Notes under the pieces: model-generated
Told to the model about the DNA's origin: nothing
Databases searched by the model: none
The model's input: only the letters and a program-made list of their open reading frames with translations
Program-made: the position numbers and the translations under genes
Shown: one piece after another, positions 42,379-53,738 of the stretch
How the letters are laid out: each line of letters opens with the position of its first letter
Position numbering within the stretch: the stretch's first letter is position 1
Origin: Karstenula rhodostoma CBS 690.94
Lineage: Eukaryota > Ascomycota > Dothideomycetes > Pleosporales > Didymosphaeriaceae
Length of the DNA stretch: 64,000 nt
Assembly (NCBI GenBank): GCA_010093485.1
Contig: MU001497.1
Location: 1,489,031-1,553,030, forward strand
Reading direction: 5' to 3'

Positions 42379-44761
42379 GGTGGACGCTTATACCAGCGGT
42401 GTAGCCCTGTCCGATGACGCTTACTGGCCGAGAGTGATGCCGACTGATCGACTAGGTAAGACGTTGGAGGTGCAGCAAGACAAGCTGCAGTTGCTGCGTG
42501 GTGCCCATGCAATATGCGTCGATATATGCGGCGGGAGATGCCGAGTAGAAGCTCGGTGGGAGAGGTGCAGCTGCAGGTGCAGGATATATTGTGGTAAGCA
42601 GGCGGAGCCGTGGAAACACTGTGCTTCTGTCGCGAAGAGGAAATGATTCGTTGATCGGGTCGCAGGAAGCGGTTGACTGGGTGAGAATGCAAATGTCCCA
42701 CGTGCGGCGAGGTTATTTGGTACGACATGTGGAGCTCGTGGTCGAGGAACAGGCGTGATGGGCGCGGAATGCGGCATTGCGTCATACCTGGGGGCGCTGT
42801 TTCGCGAGCGGCGTCACTTACTGATCTAAGAAAAGCAGTTGACCATGATCAACTTGATGAATCACCATGATTTGCCCATCGTCCATCCCACGGATTGAGC
42901 AGGAACTCTGATGCGGTCGAAAAGCTGCATGCTCGTATGCGCCTGTGCCGCGAACAGTCATCGCGCGCAATGGGCAACTACAAGGGGGGAGGGGTTGCAA
43001 GTATCAGAACGTCATCTCAGGATCTCGCAACATGCAGCGACTGCCGTGTTAACATGAAGACCAGATGTGGGCTGAGGCTTCGCCGTTTGGATTCTTGATA
43101 GTTGAGCGGGGGGTGACTTGAGCCACTGTGCGCGTCTACAACCTGGACGCAATACTGCATCCCGGTGTTCAGGCTCCCGCGAGAGACAGGTGTACCTTGC
43201 AATTGCATGTACCATGTAGCTCTCAGAAAAGTGTGCATACGCACTACGGCGCGCTACTTGGTAAGGTCAATTGCGCGTGGGGCACCCGCTGTCAGTCACT
43301 CAACGACGACCGAGGACGACATGTACCAGACGTTCCCGCATCGCATCGCATCATCGCAGGTATCGCAAGAGGTGGATGACATACGTATATGTTCTTGACT
43401 GACGCGTCACGACGCTTGTTTGTTCGTTCGTCATGGTTGTTTCAACGAGCAGCGGACAAGGCGGACGGCTAAGTTGGTGCAGTGACCGGCCGTGCGCCGT
43501 GGTTTCGACTCTGGCCGCAGGGACAACCCTCTTGCGCGCGGCCAAAACGATAAACCAGTCGGCGACGCGGAGATGGGCAGCGTTTCTGAGGCAAGAGCAA
43601 AAGGAAGCGCTCGCTTCCGTCTGTGGCTATTGTGTATGTGTCTGCAGTGCACCTGGGCGGCTGCAGCGTGGCGTAGCGTGGGCGCGCAGAGTGAAACGGA
43701 CGCAGTGAATAAGGCTGAGCTGGGGCGGGCAGGGCAGGCAGGGCAGGCAGACACGACTCAGGAAAGATGTGCCGGCACTGCTGGCCAGGTGTCGTCGGGT
43801 GCTGATGATGCTCGATGCTCGGGGCTTACAAAGGTAGGTAAGGTCAGGGTCTCGCCGATGTACCTGCTGTGTAGTGGCTAGTGGGCTGGGCGGCCTAGGC
43901 GCTATTGTGAGCATTGCAGCAGCATTGCAGCAGCAGCGTGAGCGCACGCCGCGCTTCCCGTCGCAGAGGCACACGCACGCAGTAATGAGCATGAACAGGC
44001 AATCTCGTGAAGCGCTCCATGCGAAATCACGGCGGGGAGAAGCGTGCGGAGAGATGGGACGGGGTGCTTGCCATGCCGCGCGCAATGGTAGCGGTGCGGT
44101 TCGACCTGAAGCCTAGCGTGTTTTAGATTTGGCCCTCGCCGTGGTTCGTCGACGTTCAGTCAGACCCAGCACAGCTCCTGGCCGGCTGCTCCGCCTTTTC
44201 TACGTCGCTCCCGCCGCTCGTGATTTCTGTTGTTTCATGAGAGACTTGCGCGTGTTTGTTCACTCTGCCCTCCGCCACCCCCCGCCCCGGTGCCGCTGCC
44301 GCTGCCGCTGCTTCGCTAGCCATAAAGCCCCGAACGCCCTCACGGCACCGCTGCAGCACGCACGCCGGACGCCGAGCACCACCCGCCGCCTCGCTCACCA
44401 CCCCTACGACCCCTACGACACCGACGCCTTCACCAGCGTGGCCCGCCGCCCGCCCACCCCGGCGCACCCGCTGCGCCGCTGGTCTTCGCCTCAACACGCA
44501 CCACTGTCGTGCAACCCATACAACTGCACCTCGCCTGTACTCGAGGCCTCCTGGATCGCCTGCCACTGAGCCGCAGGCGTCACGACATCCACGAGCTCGC
44601 CGACAGCCCTCGCCCACGACCCCATTATGCGTGTTTGATTTGGAATACCTGGACCCGAGACAGAGACGCCGTTGCAGCGGCACACGAGAAACGTCACGTC
44701 TGACAGCCCACCCGCCTTGCTACCCGCCTCCCTCCGCACACATTTCGCAGACGTACCAGCC
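42379..44761. other. Long shared 5' region of the DUF7514 and MAPKKK genes
   Basis: 2.4 kb between divergent start codons. Overlapping GC-rich ORFs (for example 44256-44993) are frame shadows that run into the MAPKKK exon. Short direct repeats include GGGCAGGGCAGGCAGGGCAGGCAG near 43728-43750 and GCATTGCAGCAGCATTGCAGCAGC near 43912-43935. No independent gene is supported. Confidence 0.55.
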
Positions 44762-47738
44762 ATGGCCATGCTCGCCTCCAAGCCGTCGTATTCGGCGCCC
44801 GCGCTGGGTTCGTCGTCTTCGCAAACCTCCACACAATACAGCGCTAGCCTGTCGAGCTACCGCAATCAGGGCGCTGCCTCCCGGGCAGACCAATCGCTCT
44901 ATGCTTCGCCTACCGAATCCGAGTTCTCCGAGGTATACGATGCCCCGGATGCAGTCAGGCACTGGGACGAGGAGAAGGTCGGCGACTGGCTGAAGCGCAT
45001 CAACTGTGCTCACTATGTCGAGCTGTTCAGGCGTATGTAACCCTGCGGCTCGGTTCAGACCAACACGACTGACCTGTCTAGAAAACAACATCAACGGAGA
45101 GAACCTGATGGAGATGGACCAGACGCACCTGAAAGACATGGGCATCAAAAAGGTCGGCGACAGGGTCCGCATCGGCTCGCAAGCAAAACAGCTACGCAAC
45201 AAAGAGTACAAGAAGGCTTCCAGACGAGTGTCAAATAGGGTATGTTGCCCGTTCTTCTACCACAGCGACACATCATCTCTAACCCCAATGCAGCAATCTC
45301 TTGCCATGTTAGACAACGCCGCATATACCCCGCCTTCGTCTGCCTCACCTCGACCGTCACAGAACTCTGCCCGCTCTGTTCCGTCCAGCTACCAAAATGC
45401 TTCGAAGCGCATGTCTCGTCAGGTCAACGCTTCCGATCTACCTTATAACTTCGGTGGTGCCAAGTCACCCTCACGGCCCAACTCTCCTCTAGTCGATCAA
45501 GATAACCGTGGTGCGAGGCGCGAGCGCAATTACGGCGTGACCAGTCCCCAGGACAACAAGAACTATGCATCTTCGTATGGCAACCAGCCCCTGAGCGCAG
45601 CCAACAGCGCGATCAACATGTCATACCGCAACCCGCGAACCACACCCACCGAAACGCCCCAAACCGCCCGGTTCGCAAGCCACATTCGGAACCAAAGCAT
45701 TTCCGAGAGTGCCACTAACAGTGCCATATTGCCATCCGACAAGGCTGTGGTACGGGTCATCTACGACACGGGTCGATCTTCGGTAATAAACATTGAAGGT
45801 TGCAAAACCGCAGATGAAATCATGCTCAAGACTCTGCGAAAGGGGCAGCTCAACGAGAGTCATCTGAAGAATTACTGCTTCTATATCTTGGACGGACCAG
45901 AGCCCAAGCCCGAGCTATGCCACAGACTGAGCGATATCGAAGTCATTCGCCTGTGCAAGGACTCTAACCGACACGAGAGAGGGCGTCTCATCCTACGGAA
46001 GATACATACCGGAGAGCCTGAAGAAGATCAGTTGAAGGCGGCTGCAGGCATCTATCAACAACAGTATCAACAGCAGAACATCCAACAGACGCACAATATA
46101 ATATTGCCCACGAGTGAGAGAAGCAAGAAGAAGATCCAAGAGATCACGGGAGAGTCGTTGGCTGCAGTCAGCTACCCGCTCTCGCCTACGTCAGCACGGG
46201 AGCGAGAACGGCATATCCACTCCACCGCACAGCACCTGGAAGGACCGTCCAGAGCACAGGTCTTTGCGTCGAGAGCACGGAAGCTTAAGCAGTTCTATGG
46301 TGCTCGACCGCCGAGTGAGCTCATTACTTCCGATCTCACTTCGTATTTCCCGGATGTTGAAAAGGGTGAGATCGACAAAACCATACGAATGTCGATTCGG
46401 CGTTCTCGTCGTCTCAGTCGGGCGGCCTCTCGTCTGTCCATGGCATCGAATTTCAGTGTTGCATCGAGCCTAAAGGATGCTCCGCCTCTCCCTTCCATCG
46501 CGGACAACTGGCTCCAGAACAACAACCAGGCACGCCCGTTGAGACCACTTTCCGTTATGCGCCTTGGTCTTCCCTCTCAATCAGGCTATCGGGATTCGAT
46601 AGCATCCTCGGTCCTGGAGCCACTGGAGGAAGAATCGCCCCTGGAACCGAACCGTAAATCGTACGTGTCCTTCGGCGGTGAGAGTACTGCGGAGAGCCTC
46701 CAGGTCACCGACCCTGAAGGCCATACGACCATGCAGTCTTACTATGACGACGGCGGTAGTAGCCTTGCCGGAAGCAGTGCCGGTAATACCGAGGCAGGTG
46801 ATTCACTCAATAAGCGACTCTCTGCAGCCATTGCCGAGGATGGCGAGGAGTACGATGATGAGCTCGCCGACTATCTCGAACAGGACTCCTGGGAAAATGT
46901 CAAGTACATGAAGGGTGCTTTGATCGGACAAGGCTCCTTCGGTAGCGTCTACCTGGCACTTCACGCCGTAACGGGCGAGCTCATGGCTGTAAAGCAAGTC
47001 GAACTCCCATCTGCTTCAGGCACGGCCCAGACAGACCAGAGGAAGACCAACATGGTGGAGGCGCTCAAACACGAGATTGGTCTTCTCCGGGATCTCAAGC
47101 ACAAGAATATCGTGCAGTACCTGGGATCGAACTCGGATGAACAACATCTGAACATTTTCCTCGAATATGTCCCGGGTGGTTCTGTTGCTACCATGCTTAT
47201 TAATTACGGTCCGTTGGGCGAATCTCTCATCCAGAACTTCGTGCGCCAGATTCTTCAGGGCCTGGTTTACCTTCACTCAAGAGACATCATCCATCGTGAC
47301 ATCAAAGGAGCCAACATTCTAGTCGACAACAAAGGCTCAGTCAAGATTTCCGATTTCGGTATTTCAAAGCGTGTCGACACGTCCACCCTGCTCAATGGGG
47401 GAAAGAAGGGCGCCCAGCGTGTCTCTCTGCAAGGGTCGGTGTTCTGGATGGCACCCGAGGTTGTTCGACAGACTGCGTATACTCGAAAAGCCGACATCTG
47501 GTCCCTCGGCTGTCTCATTGTGGAAATGTATACTGGGGCACACCCACATCCCACGTTGAGCCAACTCCAGGCCATCTTTAAGATCGGTGGCCCTGGCGAA
47601 GCCAACCCGGCCATACCTGAGACCGCCGGAGATGATGCTCGTGCTTTCCTATCGCAGACTTTCCTCATTGACCACGAGCGGCGTCCAAGCGCCGACGAAC
47701 TCCTTGCTAGTCAATTTTGTACCGAACAGGCCTCGTAG
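44762..47738 (+). CDS. STE11: MAP kinase kinase kinase, Ste11 type
   Basis: Top kinase of the pheromone/filamentation MAPK module (Ste11-Ste7-Fus3/Kss1 type), also feeding osmotic signalling in yeast. Exons 44762-45032, 45082-45239 and 45294-47738 encode 957 residues. Domains: SAM (about 66-130, AVRHWDEEKVGDWLKRINC to DMGIKKVGDRVRIG) for Ste50-type partners; Ras-association-like domain (about 293-375, VVRVIYDTGRSSVINIEGCK); Ser/Arg-rich autoinhibitory linker; kinase domain (about 683-950) with GQGSFGSVYLA, AVKQVEL, HRDIKGANILVD, ISDFGISK and WMAPEVV. The second intron (45240-45293, 54 nt) is a multiple of 3 and stop-free, so its retention would add 18 residues between SAM and linker. Long low-complexity leader upstream. 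Confidence 0.95.
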
Positions 47739-48631
47739 AGGCCTTGGGCGGCTGTTCATTGTTTTTTTGGCATATTTTTCGACACTGTCGATATCGTTTT
47801 GCATGGTAATGGTTTTACGAGACAACGAGGAGGAACATAACATAGGAAACCAAAATAATGGGAGGGAGCAAGGCTTCCGGGTTTCTACAAGTTATTTCCG
47901 TTCATGTGCTATTCTGTTTTGTACAATACCACTTTGAGAGGCGGCTTGTGGTTCCAGGCCGCGGAGCAGGTGCTTCTTCGCTGGATGTTTGGCGCTTGGG
48001 GCCTCGGATGTGTATCATAGCTAAAGACATCTTCAATACGTTCAAATTGCAGCTGCCTTCGCCTTTGCCTTTGCCTTTGTGTCTTTCCGTGTTGTTGTTG
48101 AAGCTGCACAGAGATGACCATGTTCCGGGGCCATGGGTTGTTCCCACTCCGCAGGCCTTACATCATCGATATGCTAGTTGCAGCAACCGTCCCTCTTGCC
48201 GTGAAAGTAACGCCTATGTACTCAGATCGGACACCCCCACTCGGAGCATCTAGCCCTGGGGTACAGTGATCCACCACATGCGGGGTAGCTCCCGTAGCTC
48301 CACTACCTCCAACTATGGGAGGCAGTTTCTCGCCCTTCGTCACCCCGCAAGCAAGGCCGCTTTCGAATACCGAGGCTGTTTATCCGATGAGCGGTCCGGC
48401 CTATGGGTCCCAGGCCAGATTAGGTCAATGGTTACATGCGGGCACGCGTCAGGCGCAGTCATCCCAGCGTGCAGGAAGGAGGGGTTCATTCATATAGCTG
48501 TGCTACCTACCTCTAGACTTCCTCCGTTGTCTCGTCCGAAGCTCATCTCACCCTAGCACTTGTCGCTCGAGGAATTCAATTGTGTCTCAGGAGACTACTT
48601 CGCTATTCCAAGTTGAACCCAACAGCCCGCA
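47739..48631. other. Intergenic region, no gene seen
   Basis: 3' flank of STE11 and promoter of the alcohol dehydrogenase gene. A stretch of CCTTTGCCTTTGCCTTTG (about 48060-48077) is a short 6-bp tandem repeat. No gene supported. Confidence 0.5.
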
Positions 48632-49770
48632 ATGGCCGCCTCCATCGATCTACCCAAGAAGTACAAGGCCGCTGTCTATGACAAGCCGGGCTCGATTTCG
48701 ACCAAAATCGAGGAGCTAGACATGCCTGAACCGGGTCCTGGAGAGGTCCTGATCAATCTCTCACACTCGGGCGTCTGCCACTCTGATATGGGCATTATGA
48801 TGCAATCCTGGAAGCATATGCCTTTCCCGACTCAAGCGGGTCAAGTTGGTGGACACGAGGGCGTTGGAAAGATTGTAAAGATGGGACCTGCGACCGACAC
48901 TTCATCCGTCGGCGTAGGAGATAGAGTAGGGATCAAGTGGATGGCGGGGATCTGCGAGACTTGCGATGCGTGTCGGGTGGGGTTGGATGCCAGTTGTGCG
49001 AAGGGTGTAAGTCTACCTCCACTTTATCCATCGGATTGAATGTAGCTGACAACACCGCACAGAAAGTCTCAGGATACTACACCCCCGGCACATTTCAGCA
49101 ATACGTTCTCGCACCGGCAAACTACGTGACCCCCATCCCCGACGGTCTGGACTCAGCAGCTGCTGCCCCGCTGCTCTGCGCAGGCGTAACGGTCTATTCG
49201 GCGCTCCGCAAGAGCCGCACAAAATCCGGCAACTTCGTCGTCATCCTCGGTGCAGGTGGCGGCCTGGGACATCTCGGCACGCAATTCGCCTCGCGCGGCA
49301 TGGCTCTCCGCGTGATCGGAATTGACCACTCCTCAAAGAAAGACCTCGTCCTGGAGTCCGGCGCAGAGCACTTCATCCCCATTGACGGCACAGACGACGT
49401 GGCCGGCGCAGTCAAGGAGCTCACCGGCGGACTGGGCGCCCACGCTGTCATCGTGCTCACCTCTAACAACAAAGCCTACGCGAGTTCGGTCGGCTTGCTA
49501 CGCCATGGCGGCACCGTGGTGTGCATTGGTATGCCTGAGGGTGATCCGGTGCCGTTCCAGGCGACGCCGGCACAGCTCATCATGAGTGCGATTACGATTG
49601 TAGGTGTGGCGGTCGGCACGAGGAGGGAGGCGATTGAGACGCTGGATTTCGCGGCGCGGGGCGTCGTGAAGACACATTTTCGCGTGGAGAAATTGGACAA
49701 GTTGACGGAGGTCTTCAAGGAGATGGATGAGCAGAAGATGCAGGGCAGGGTTGTGATAGATCTTTCGTAG
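48632..49770 (+). CDS. Zinc-dependent alcohol dehydrogenase
   Basis: Medium-chain dehydrogenase that interconverts alcohols and aldehydes with NAD(H); cytosolic. Exons 48632-49006 and 49063-49770 (56-nt intron) encode 360 residues. Catalytic zinc ligands lie in HSGVCHSD and GGHEGVGKIV; the four structural-zinc cysteines are in CETCDACRVGLDASC. The Rossmann motif is VVILGAGGGLGHLGTQFA, with GIDHSSKK as the NAD-selective Asp position. Also SGYYTPGTFQQYVLAP and GTVVCIGMPEGD. Length and motifs match the yeast ADH1 group of fungi. The ATG context (CAGCCCGCAATGGCC) is reasonable. Whether it is the main ethanol enzyme or a paralogue cannot be told from one locus. Confidence 0.95.
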
Positions 49771-50318
49771 CGGTGCGGCTGTGATCCGGATGCTGAACCA
49801 GGTCATGTATTCCGGGAGTGATGTGCTAGCAAAGGAAACTGTTTCCAATCAGCCATTGACGTCTCGATGGTGTATGAATGAATGACTTGGGATTCAATGC
49901 ATTGCCAGATTCCGGAGCTCATATTCTATGTGGTTTTCTGATTGTTGACTCAAACTACAATAGTGTCCTGTAAAGTGATAGACAAACATAGACTGCCGTC
50001 CAAAAGTGATACAAAAGGAAGCGTTGTGAGTGCACTCATACTCTATGTGGAAGTCGAATCTGCAGGCATAATATCGATGCCCCATAGCTCGCGCATAAGC
50101 ATGCATGAATATATGTCGTGGGCGACAAGAGATGTCATGCCTTGGTCCCTATATGCGATTGCCAGGACATTCGAAGCCCTGACCTGGAGAGAAGTCTGCT
50201 CGTGACGAGCGTGATTGAGCGCGCCAAGCCACCACTTTACGCGACATCGCGTACCGCGCCGACGCGTCTACGGCAGGCCCAAAGCCACGATCGAACAACA
50301 CACCATCACACCCACACA
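49771..50318. other. Intergenic region holding a SINE-like insertion
   Basis: 3' flank of the alcohol dehydrogenase gene and promoter of RFC5. It contains the family 1 repeat copy C; otherwise nothing recognised. Confidence 0.5.
49934..50034 (-). repeat. SINE-like family 1, copy C, with 16-bp target-site duplication
   Basis: A 101-bp insert bounded by CTCATATTCTATGTGG (49918-49933) and CTCATACTCTATGTGG (50035-50050), 15 of 16 identical. On the minus strand it reads ACAACGCTTCC, GGACGGCAGTCTATG, TTTGTCTATCACTTTACAGG, then GAGTCAACAATCAGAAAA, colinear with copy B and shorter at the 5' end, as 5'-truncated retroposons are. It ends in A-rich sequence next to the duplication. Confidence 0.75.
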
Positions 50319-51598
50319 ATGGCGTTGCTCGTAGACAAGCACCGACCGCGAAGCCTCGAGGCTCTCAGCTACCATCCAGATCTCTCAGACCGTCTGCGAT
50401 CTCTCGTATGTCCCTTCCACAGCCCTGACCCGAAGCCATAGCCTTAACCGTGACCCTAACCGTGACCCTAACCATGACCCCAACCCGACGCTTAAGATTG
50501 GCACATTCCTAATACTCGCTACAGGCACAAAGTGGCGACTTCCCTCACCTCCTCGTCTACGGCCCCTCCGGCGCCGGCAAGAAAACCCGCATCGTCGCAA
50601 CCCTCAAAGAGCTCTACGGCCCCGGTGTCGAGAAGATCAAGATCGACGCTCGCGTCTTCCAAACCACGTCCAATCGCAAGCTCGAGTTCAACATCGTCGC
50701 CTCAGTGTACCACCTCGAGATCACGCCGTCTGATGTCGGAAACTACGACCGTGTCGTCGTGCAGGATCTCCTCAAAGAAGTCGCGCAGACGCAGCAGGTC
50801 GACTTGAACGCCAAACAGCGTTTCAAGGTCGTGGTCATCAATGAGGCGGATCATTTGACGCGCGATGCGCAGGCGGCGCTGAGACGGACTATGGAGAAGT
50901 ACAGTCCCAATCTGAGGCTGATCTTGCTGGCAAACTCTACGAGTAATATCATTGCTCCGATCCGGAGTAGGACATTGTTGGTGAGGGTTGCGGCGCCGAC
51001 TGAGGAGGAGATCTGCAGCGTGCTGAGGGTCGTCGGTAAGAAGGAGGGGTGGAAGGAGGTGGATGGGTTGAACAAGAGGGTTGCGAAGGAGAGCGGCAGG
51101 AACCTGAGGAAGGCTTTGCTCATGTATGAGGCCGTACATGCGCAGAAGTATGATATAACGACGTCCTTTGACGGAGCAGTGGTTAACAGAGGCACAGTGA
51201 AAATATCACCGACACAACACACATTCCGCCGCCAGACTGGGAAGCTCTGATCGGCCAGATCGCAAATCAGATCGTCGAGGAACGAAGTCCAGCCCGTCTC
51301 CTCCAGGTCCGCGCAGCGCTTTACGATCTTCTCTCGCATTGCATAGACCCCACAACCATCCTGAAAACCCTCACTTGGAAGCTTATCCCCAAGACCGACG
51401 ATGCGCTCAAGCCGGAAGTCATCAAATGGGCTGCCTTCTACGAGCACAGGTGCAAGACCGGCAGCAAAGTCATATTCCACTTGGAAGCCTTTGTCGCGAA
51501 ATACATGCGGTTATATGAAAGGTACTATTTCCCTTTCCCCGTCACGCTGCATCTGCTAAATTTACATCAGCTTCCTCATGGGCGTAGATTTCGACTAG
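50319..51598 (+). CDS. RFC5: Replication factor C subunit 5
   Basis: Small subunit of the RFC clamp loader that opens PCNA on primed DNA; nuclear. Four exons (50319-50405, 50525-51147, 51198-51521, 51571-51598) encode 353 residues. Motifs: N-terminal LVDKHRPRSLEALSYHPDLSDRL; P-loop GPSGAGKKTRI, the non-catalytic variant typical of Rfc5; RFC box FKVVVINEADHLTRDAQAALRRTMEKYS with the SRC-like CNSTS/IAPIRSR region (ANSTSNIIAPIRSR). The exon 2-3 join gives HAQNENITDTTHIPPPDWEALI. The last exon, 28 nt, encodes FLMGVDFD. The first intron (119 nt) is longer than its neighbours and contains telomere-like repeats. Confidence 0.95.
50441..50488. repeat. Telomere-like degenerate repeat inside RFC5 intron 1
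   Basis: Four roughly 12-bp units of the form CCNTAACCGTGA (CCTTAACCGTGA, CCCTAACCGTGA, CCCTAACCATGA), each holding a CCYTAA telomere-type hexamer separated by CCGTGA. Located between a canonical GTATGT donor and CTACAG acceptor, so it does not alter the protein. Confidence 0.75.
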
Positions 51599-51917
51599 CA
51601 CAGGCATGATTCGGTATTCATTCGGCTTCATAGCATGCATGCATCAGGACCATCTAGCAAAGGCGTTTAGGAGTTGCGTGGTTGGAGGGGCGGCATGGCA
51701 TTCCGAGAAAGGGAGGAATGCTCTAGCGTTTTTGTTTGACGTCATTAGACGAAGCTCCCCAAAGCATCTTTCGAAGCTCCACCGTCGGAGCGACCGCAAA
51801 TACAATACAAAGCACAATTGACTACCCACACAATTGACCTGCCCAAACCACACTCGCACATTTGTTACTATCTACATCACTTCCGTACCGGGAGTCTATA
51901 CGCGAGCGCTCAGCATC
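51599..51917. other. Intergenic region, no gene seen
   Basis: Short promoter region between RFC5 and the small hydrophilic protein gene. Nothing specific recognised. Confidence 0.5.
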
Positions 51918-52375
51918 ATGTCAGACAAGCTCATGGACACCGAACCCGGCGGCGAATCGGGCCAGTACGAAGGCAACCTGGGCTACGTCGACCCAGTCGC
52001 GAAGCAGGCCGGACAGCTAGGCGGTACTTCTCCCCACCTCCACCTCCCTTTCATTCCGTGGCTTCTCCATGTTCTTCCTTCTAACACCAACCCCCAGACT
52101 CCTCAACAGGCACGCAAATGGCCGACAAAGTGCACGAGTCCGCGTCCACGGGCCCCAACTCGCAAGGCGTCACACCGGCCGAGAAGATGCGGTACGGACA
52201 GACGATCCAGGAGAGCGGGGGCGGCGGGGGCAAGACGAGTGCGGAGGGGCACGCGAGTGAGGGGGGCTTTGGCGGGGCGGAGAGGTCGGATGAGGGGGAG
52301 GGGGACGCGGCGCAGCAGAGGAGGGCGCAGGGTTATGGCGGGGATAAGGATATGGATCGGAACATTGGGGGTTGA
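51918..52375 (+). CDS. Small hydrophilic Gly/Glu-rich protein
   Basis: Two exons (51918-52023, 52098-52375; 74-nt intron) encode 127 residues. Nearly all are polar: MSDKLMDTEPGGESGQYEGN, DPVAKQAGQLGDSSTGTQ, ADKVHESASTGPNSQGVTPAEKMRYGQ, then a Gly/Glu-rich end (ESGGGGGKTSAEGHASEGGFGG). No signal peptide or hydrophobic segment. This composition resembles hydrophilin/LEA-like stress proteins that stay disordered and protect against desiccation; that is inference from composition, not a domain match. Start chosen as the ATG with a short serine-rich N-terminus; an upstream in-frame extension is just 5' UTR translation. Confidence 0.7.
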
Positions 52376-52572
52376 AGGAGTGCTTGGTTCTTGGGTGGGT
52401 TGTTGCCCGCACGATGTGAATATGCGGGGAGGACTGAGGAAGGATGTATGTATGGATAGATTGAGGTCTCGACAACTTGTCTGGGTATCTGAAATATGAT
52501 AATGGAATGAATGCTTCCTGAACGCCGTGCATCCTAGTTATAATGTGAAAAAGAACGCGGCATGCGTACTGC

Positions 52573-53430
52573 CTACACAGCCTTGCCCTTGCCCTTGCCC
52601 TCGAACTTGGGTTTGTCTTCTTCGGAAATATCCTCTTCCTCCTCGCTATCACTCATGAACTCATCATCCTCATCGTCCCAGCCAAACATAGTCCGCTGAG
52701 CAGCAGGTTTAGAAGACTCCGCAACCTGTTCTTCTTCCTCCTCCTCTTCCTCCGAGCTTGACCGCTGCTGCGCCATCAACATCTTCTCAATTGCCTCGCG
52801 CGTCTTATTCTCCGCTTCCTCCTTGTCCTCAACCCACTTCCCATCCAGGCGGACCTGCGTGCGCCCGCTCGCCAGCTCATCCTGCTTGCGCTCCGTGCTC
52901 GCGACGATATCCTCCCACCGCTTGCGGCGCTCCTCCTTCTCGCGCTTGTCCATCTCGGGCTTGATGGCGAGATACTCGGCGAGCGTCTTCGCCTCTGCGA
53001 CGGTGCGCAGCCGGCGGCCGTCGAGGTTGCGCGACGAGCCGTTGACGTCGCCCTGCTTCTTCTTCCGCGACGACATGCGGCCGCCCTGGGCGCGCAGGAT
53101 GGAGCCGAAGCCGCCCTTGCCGCCGCATAGCGGGACGGAGAGGCGCAACGAGATGAATGTGTCGGATGCGGAGCTGAGGAGGGAGGAGACGGGGCCGTCG
53201 GTGGTGGGGACGGTGCGCCGGGAGTGCGTCGTGAGGATGTAAGAAGTGTTGGCTATCCATGGGGCGCGCTCGTAGAGGGTCTCGTATATGGAGGAGAGAG
53301 GGGCGTCTTTGGCTGCGGTGAAGGCTATGGTGCCTCGAACGGTGTTGACGAGGACTGTAACGGGGGCATCGCCGTTGGCATTGAAAGCTGGCACGCAGTG
53401 GTGCCCTGCGAGTGCTGCAGCTTGTGCCAT
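52573..53430 (-). CDS. SDE2: Sde2 splicing/genome-stability factor with ubiquitin-like leader
   Basis: Intron-specific splicing factor and genome-stability protein in fission yeast; nuclear. Single exon, 285 residues. Residues 1-104 form a ubiquitin-like fold (VTVLVNTVRGTIAF, then FISLRLSVPLCGG). The diagnostic GG-K junction (LCGGKGGFGSILRAQGGRMS) lies at residues 103-105; in Sde2 deubiquitinases cleave after GG to release an active C-terminal part starting with Lys. SSRKKKQGDVNGSSRNLDGRRLRTVAEAKTLAEYLA is the conserved Sde2 segment after the junction. The C-terminus is acidic (EEEEEEEE, DSEEEEDISEEDKPK). Head-to-head with the eS10 gene, start codons 308 bp apart. Confidence 0.95.
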   Translation of the reverse strand: MAQAAALAGHHCVPAFNANGDAPVTVLVNTVRGTIAFTAAKDAPLSSIYETLYERAPWIANTSYILTTHSRRTVPTTDGPVSSLLSSASDTFISLRLSVPLCGGKGGFGSILRAQGGRMSSRKKKQGDVNGSSRNLDGRRLRTVAEAKTLAEYLAIKPEMDKREKEERRKRWEDIVASTERKQDELASGRTQVRLDGKWVEDKEEAENKTREAIEKMLMAQQRSSSEEEEEEEEQVAESSKPAAQRTMFGWDDEDDEFMSDSEEEEDISEEDKPKFEGKGKGKAV

Positions 53431-53738
53431 AGTGTCGGTGATGCGCTGTTCGTAGGTGGTCTCTGGGTGTGGCTAGCGATCGGAAAGTCGCAGGCAGTGC
53501 GCGTGAACAGAAGTGGGTGTGGGTGCTTGCGGAAAAGACAAGAGACCAGGCCGAAGAAGTGGCGTTCGATGGAGGCTGGAGCAAGCGATCGGACCGGGAT
53601 CCTCCTGCTTGGCCTGGTCTGTGCGTGTGTTTAGCGAGCCCACACCATGCATTTCACTCAGACAGGCGAACTTCCTCTTCTCCATCGACCACCTCTTCAC
53701 CGACCAGCACCACAGTCTCTTTCTCGACAACCGTCAAG

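Noticed and set aside
44256..44993. 245-codon plus-strand ORF upstream of and overlapping STE11
   Set aside because: Pro/Thr/Arg-rich translation of a GC-rich leader; it ends out of frame inside the first STE11 exon.
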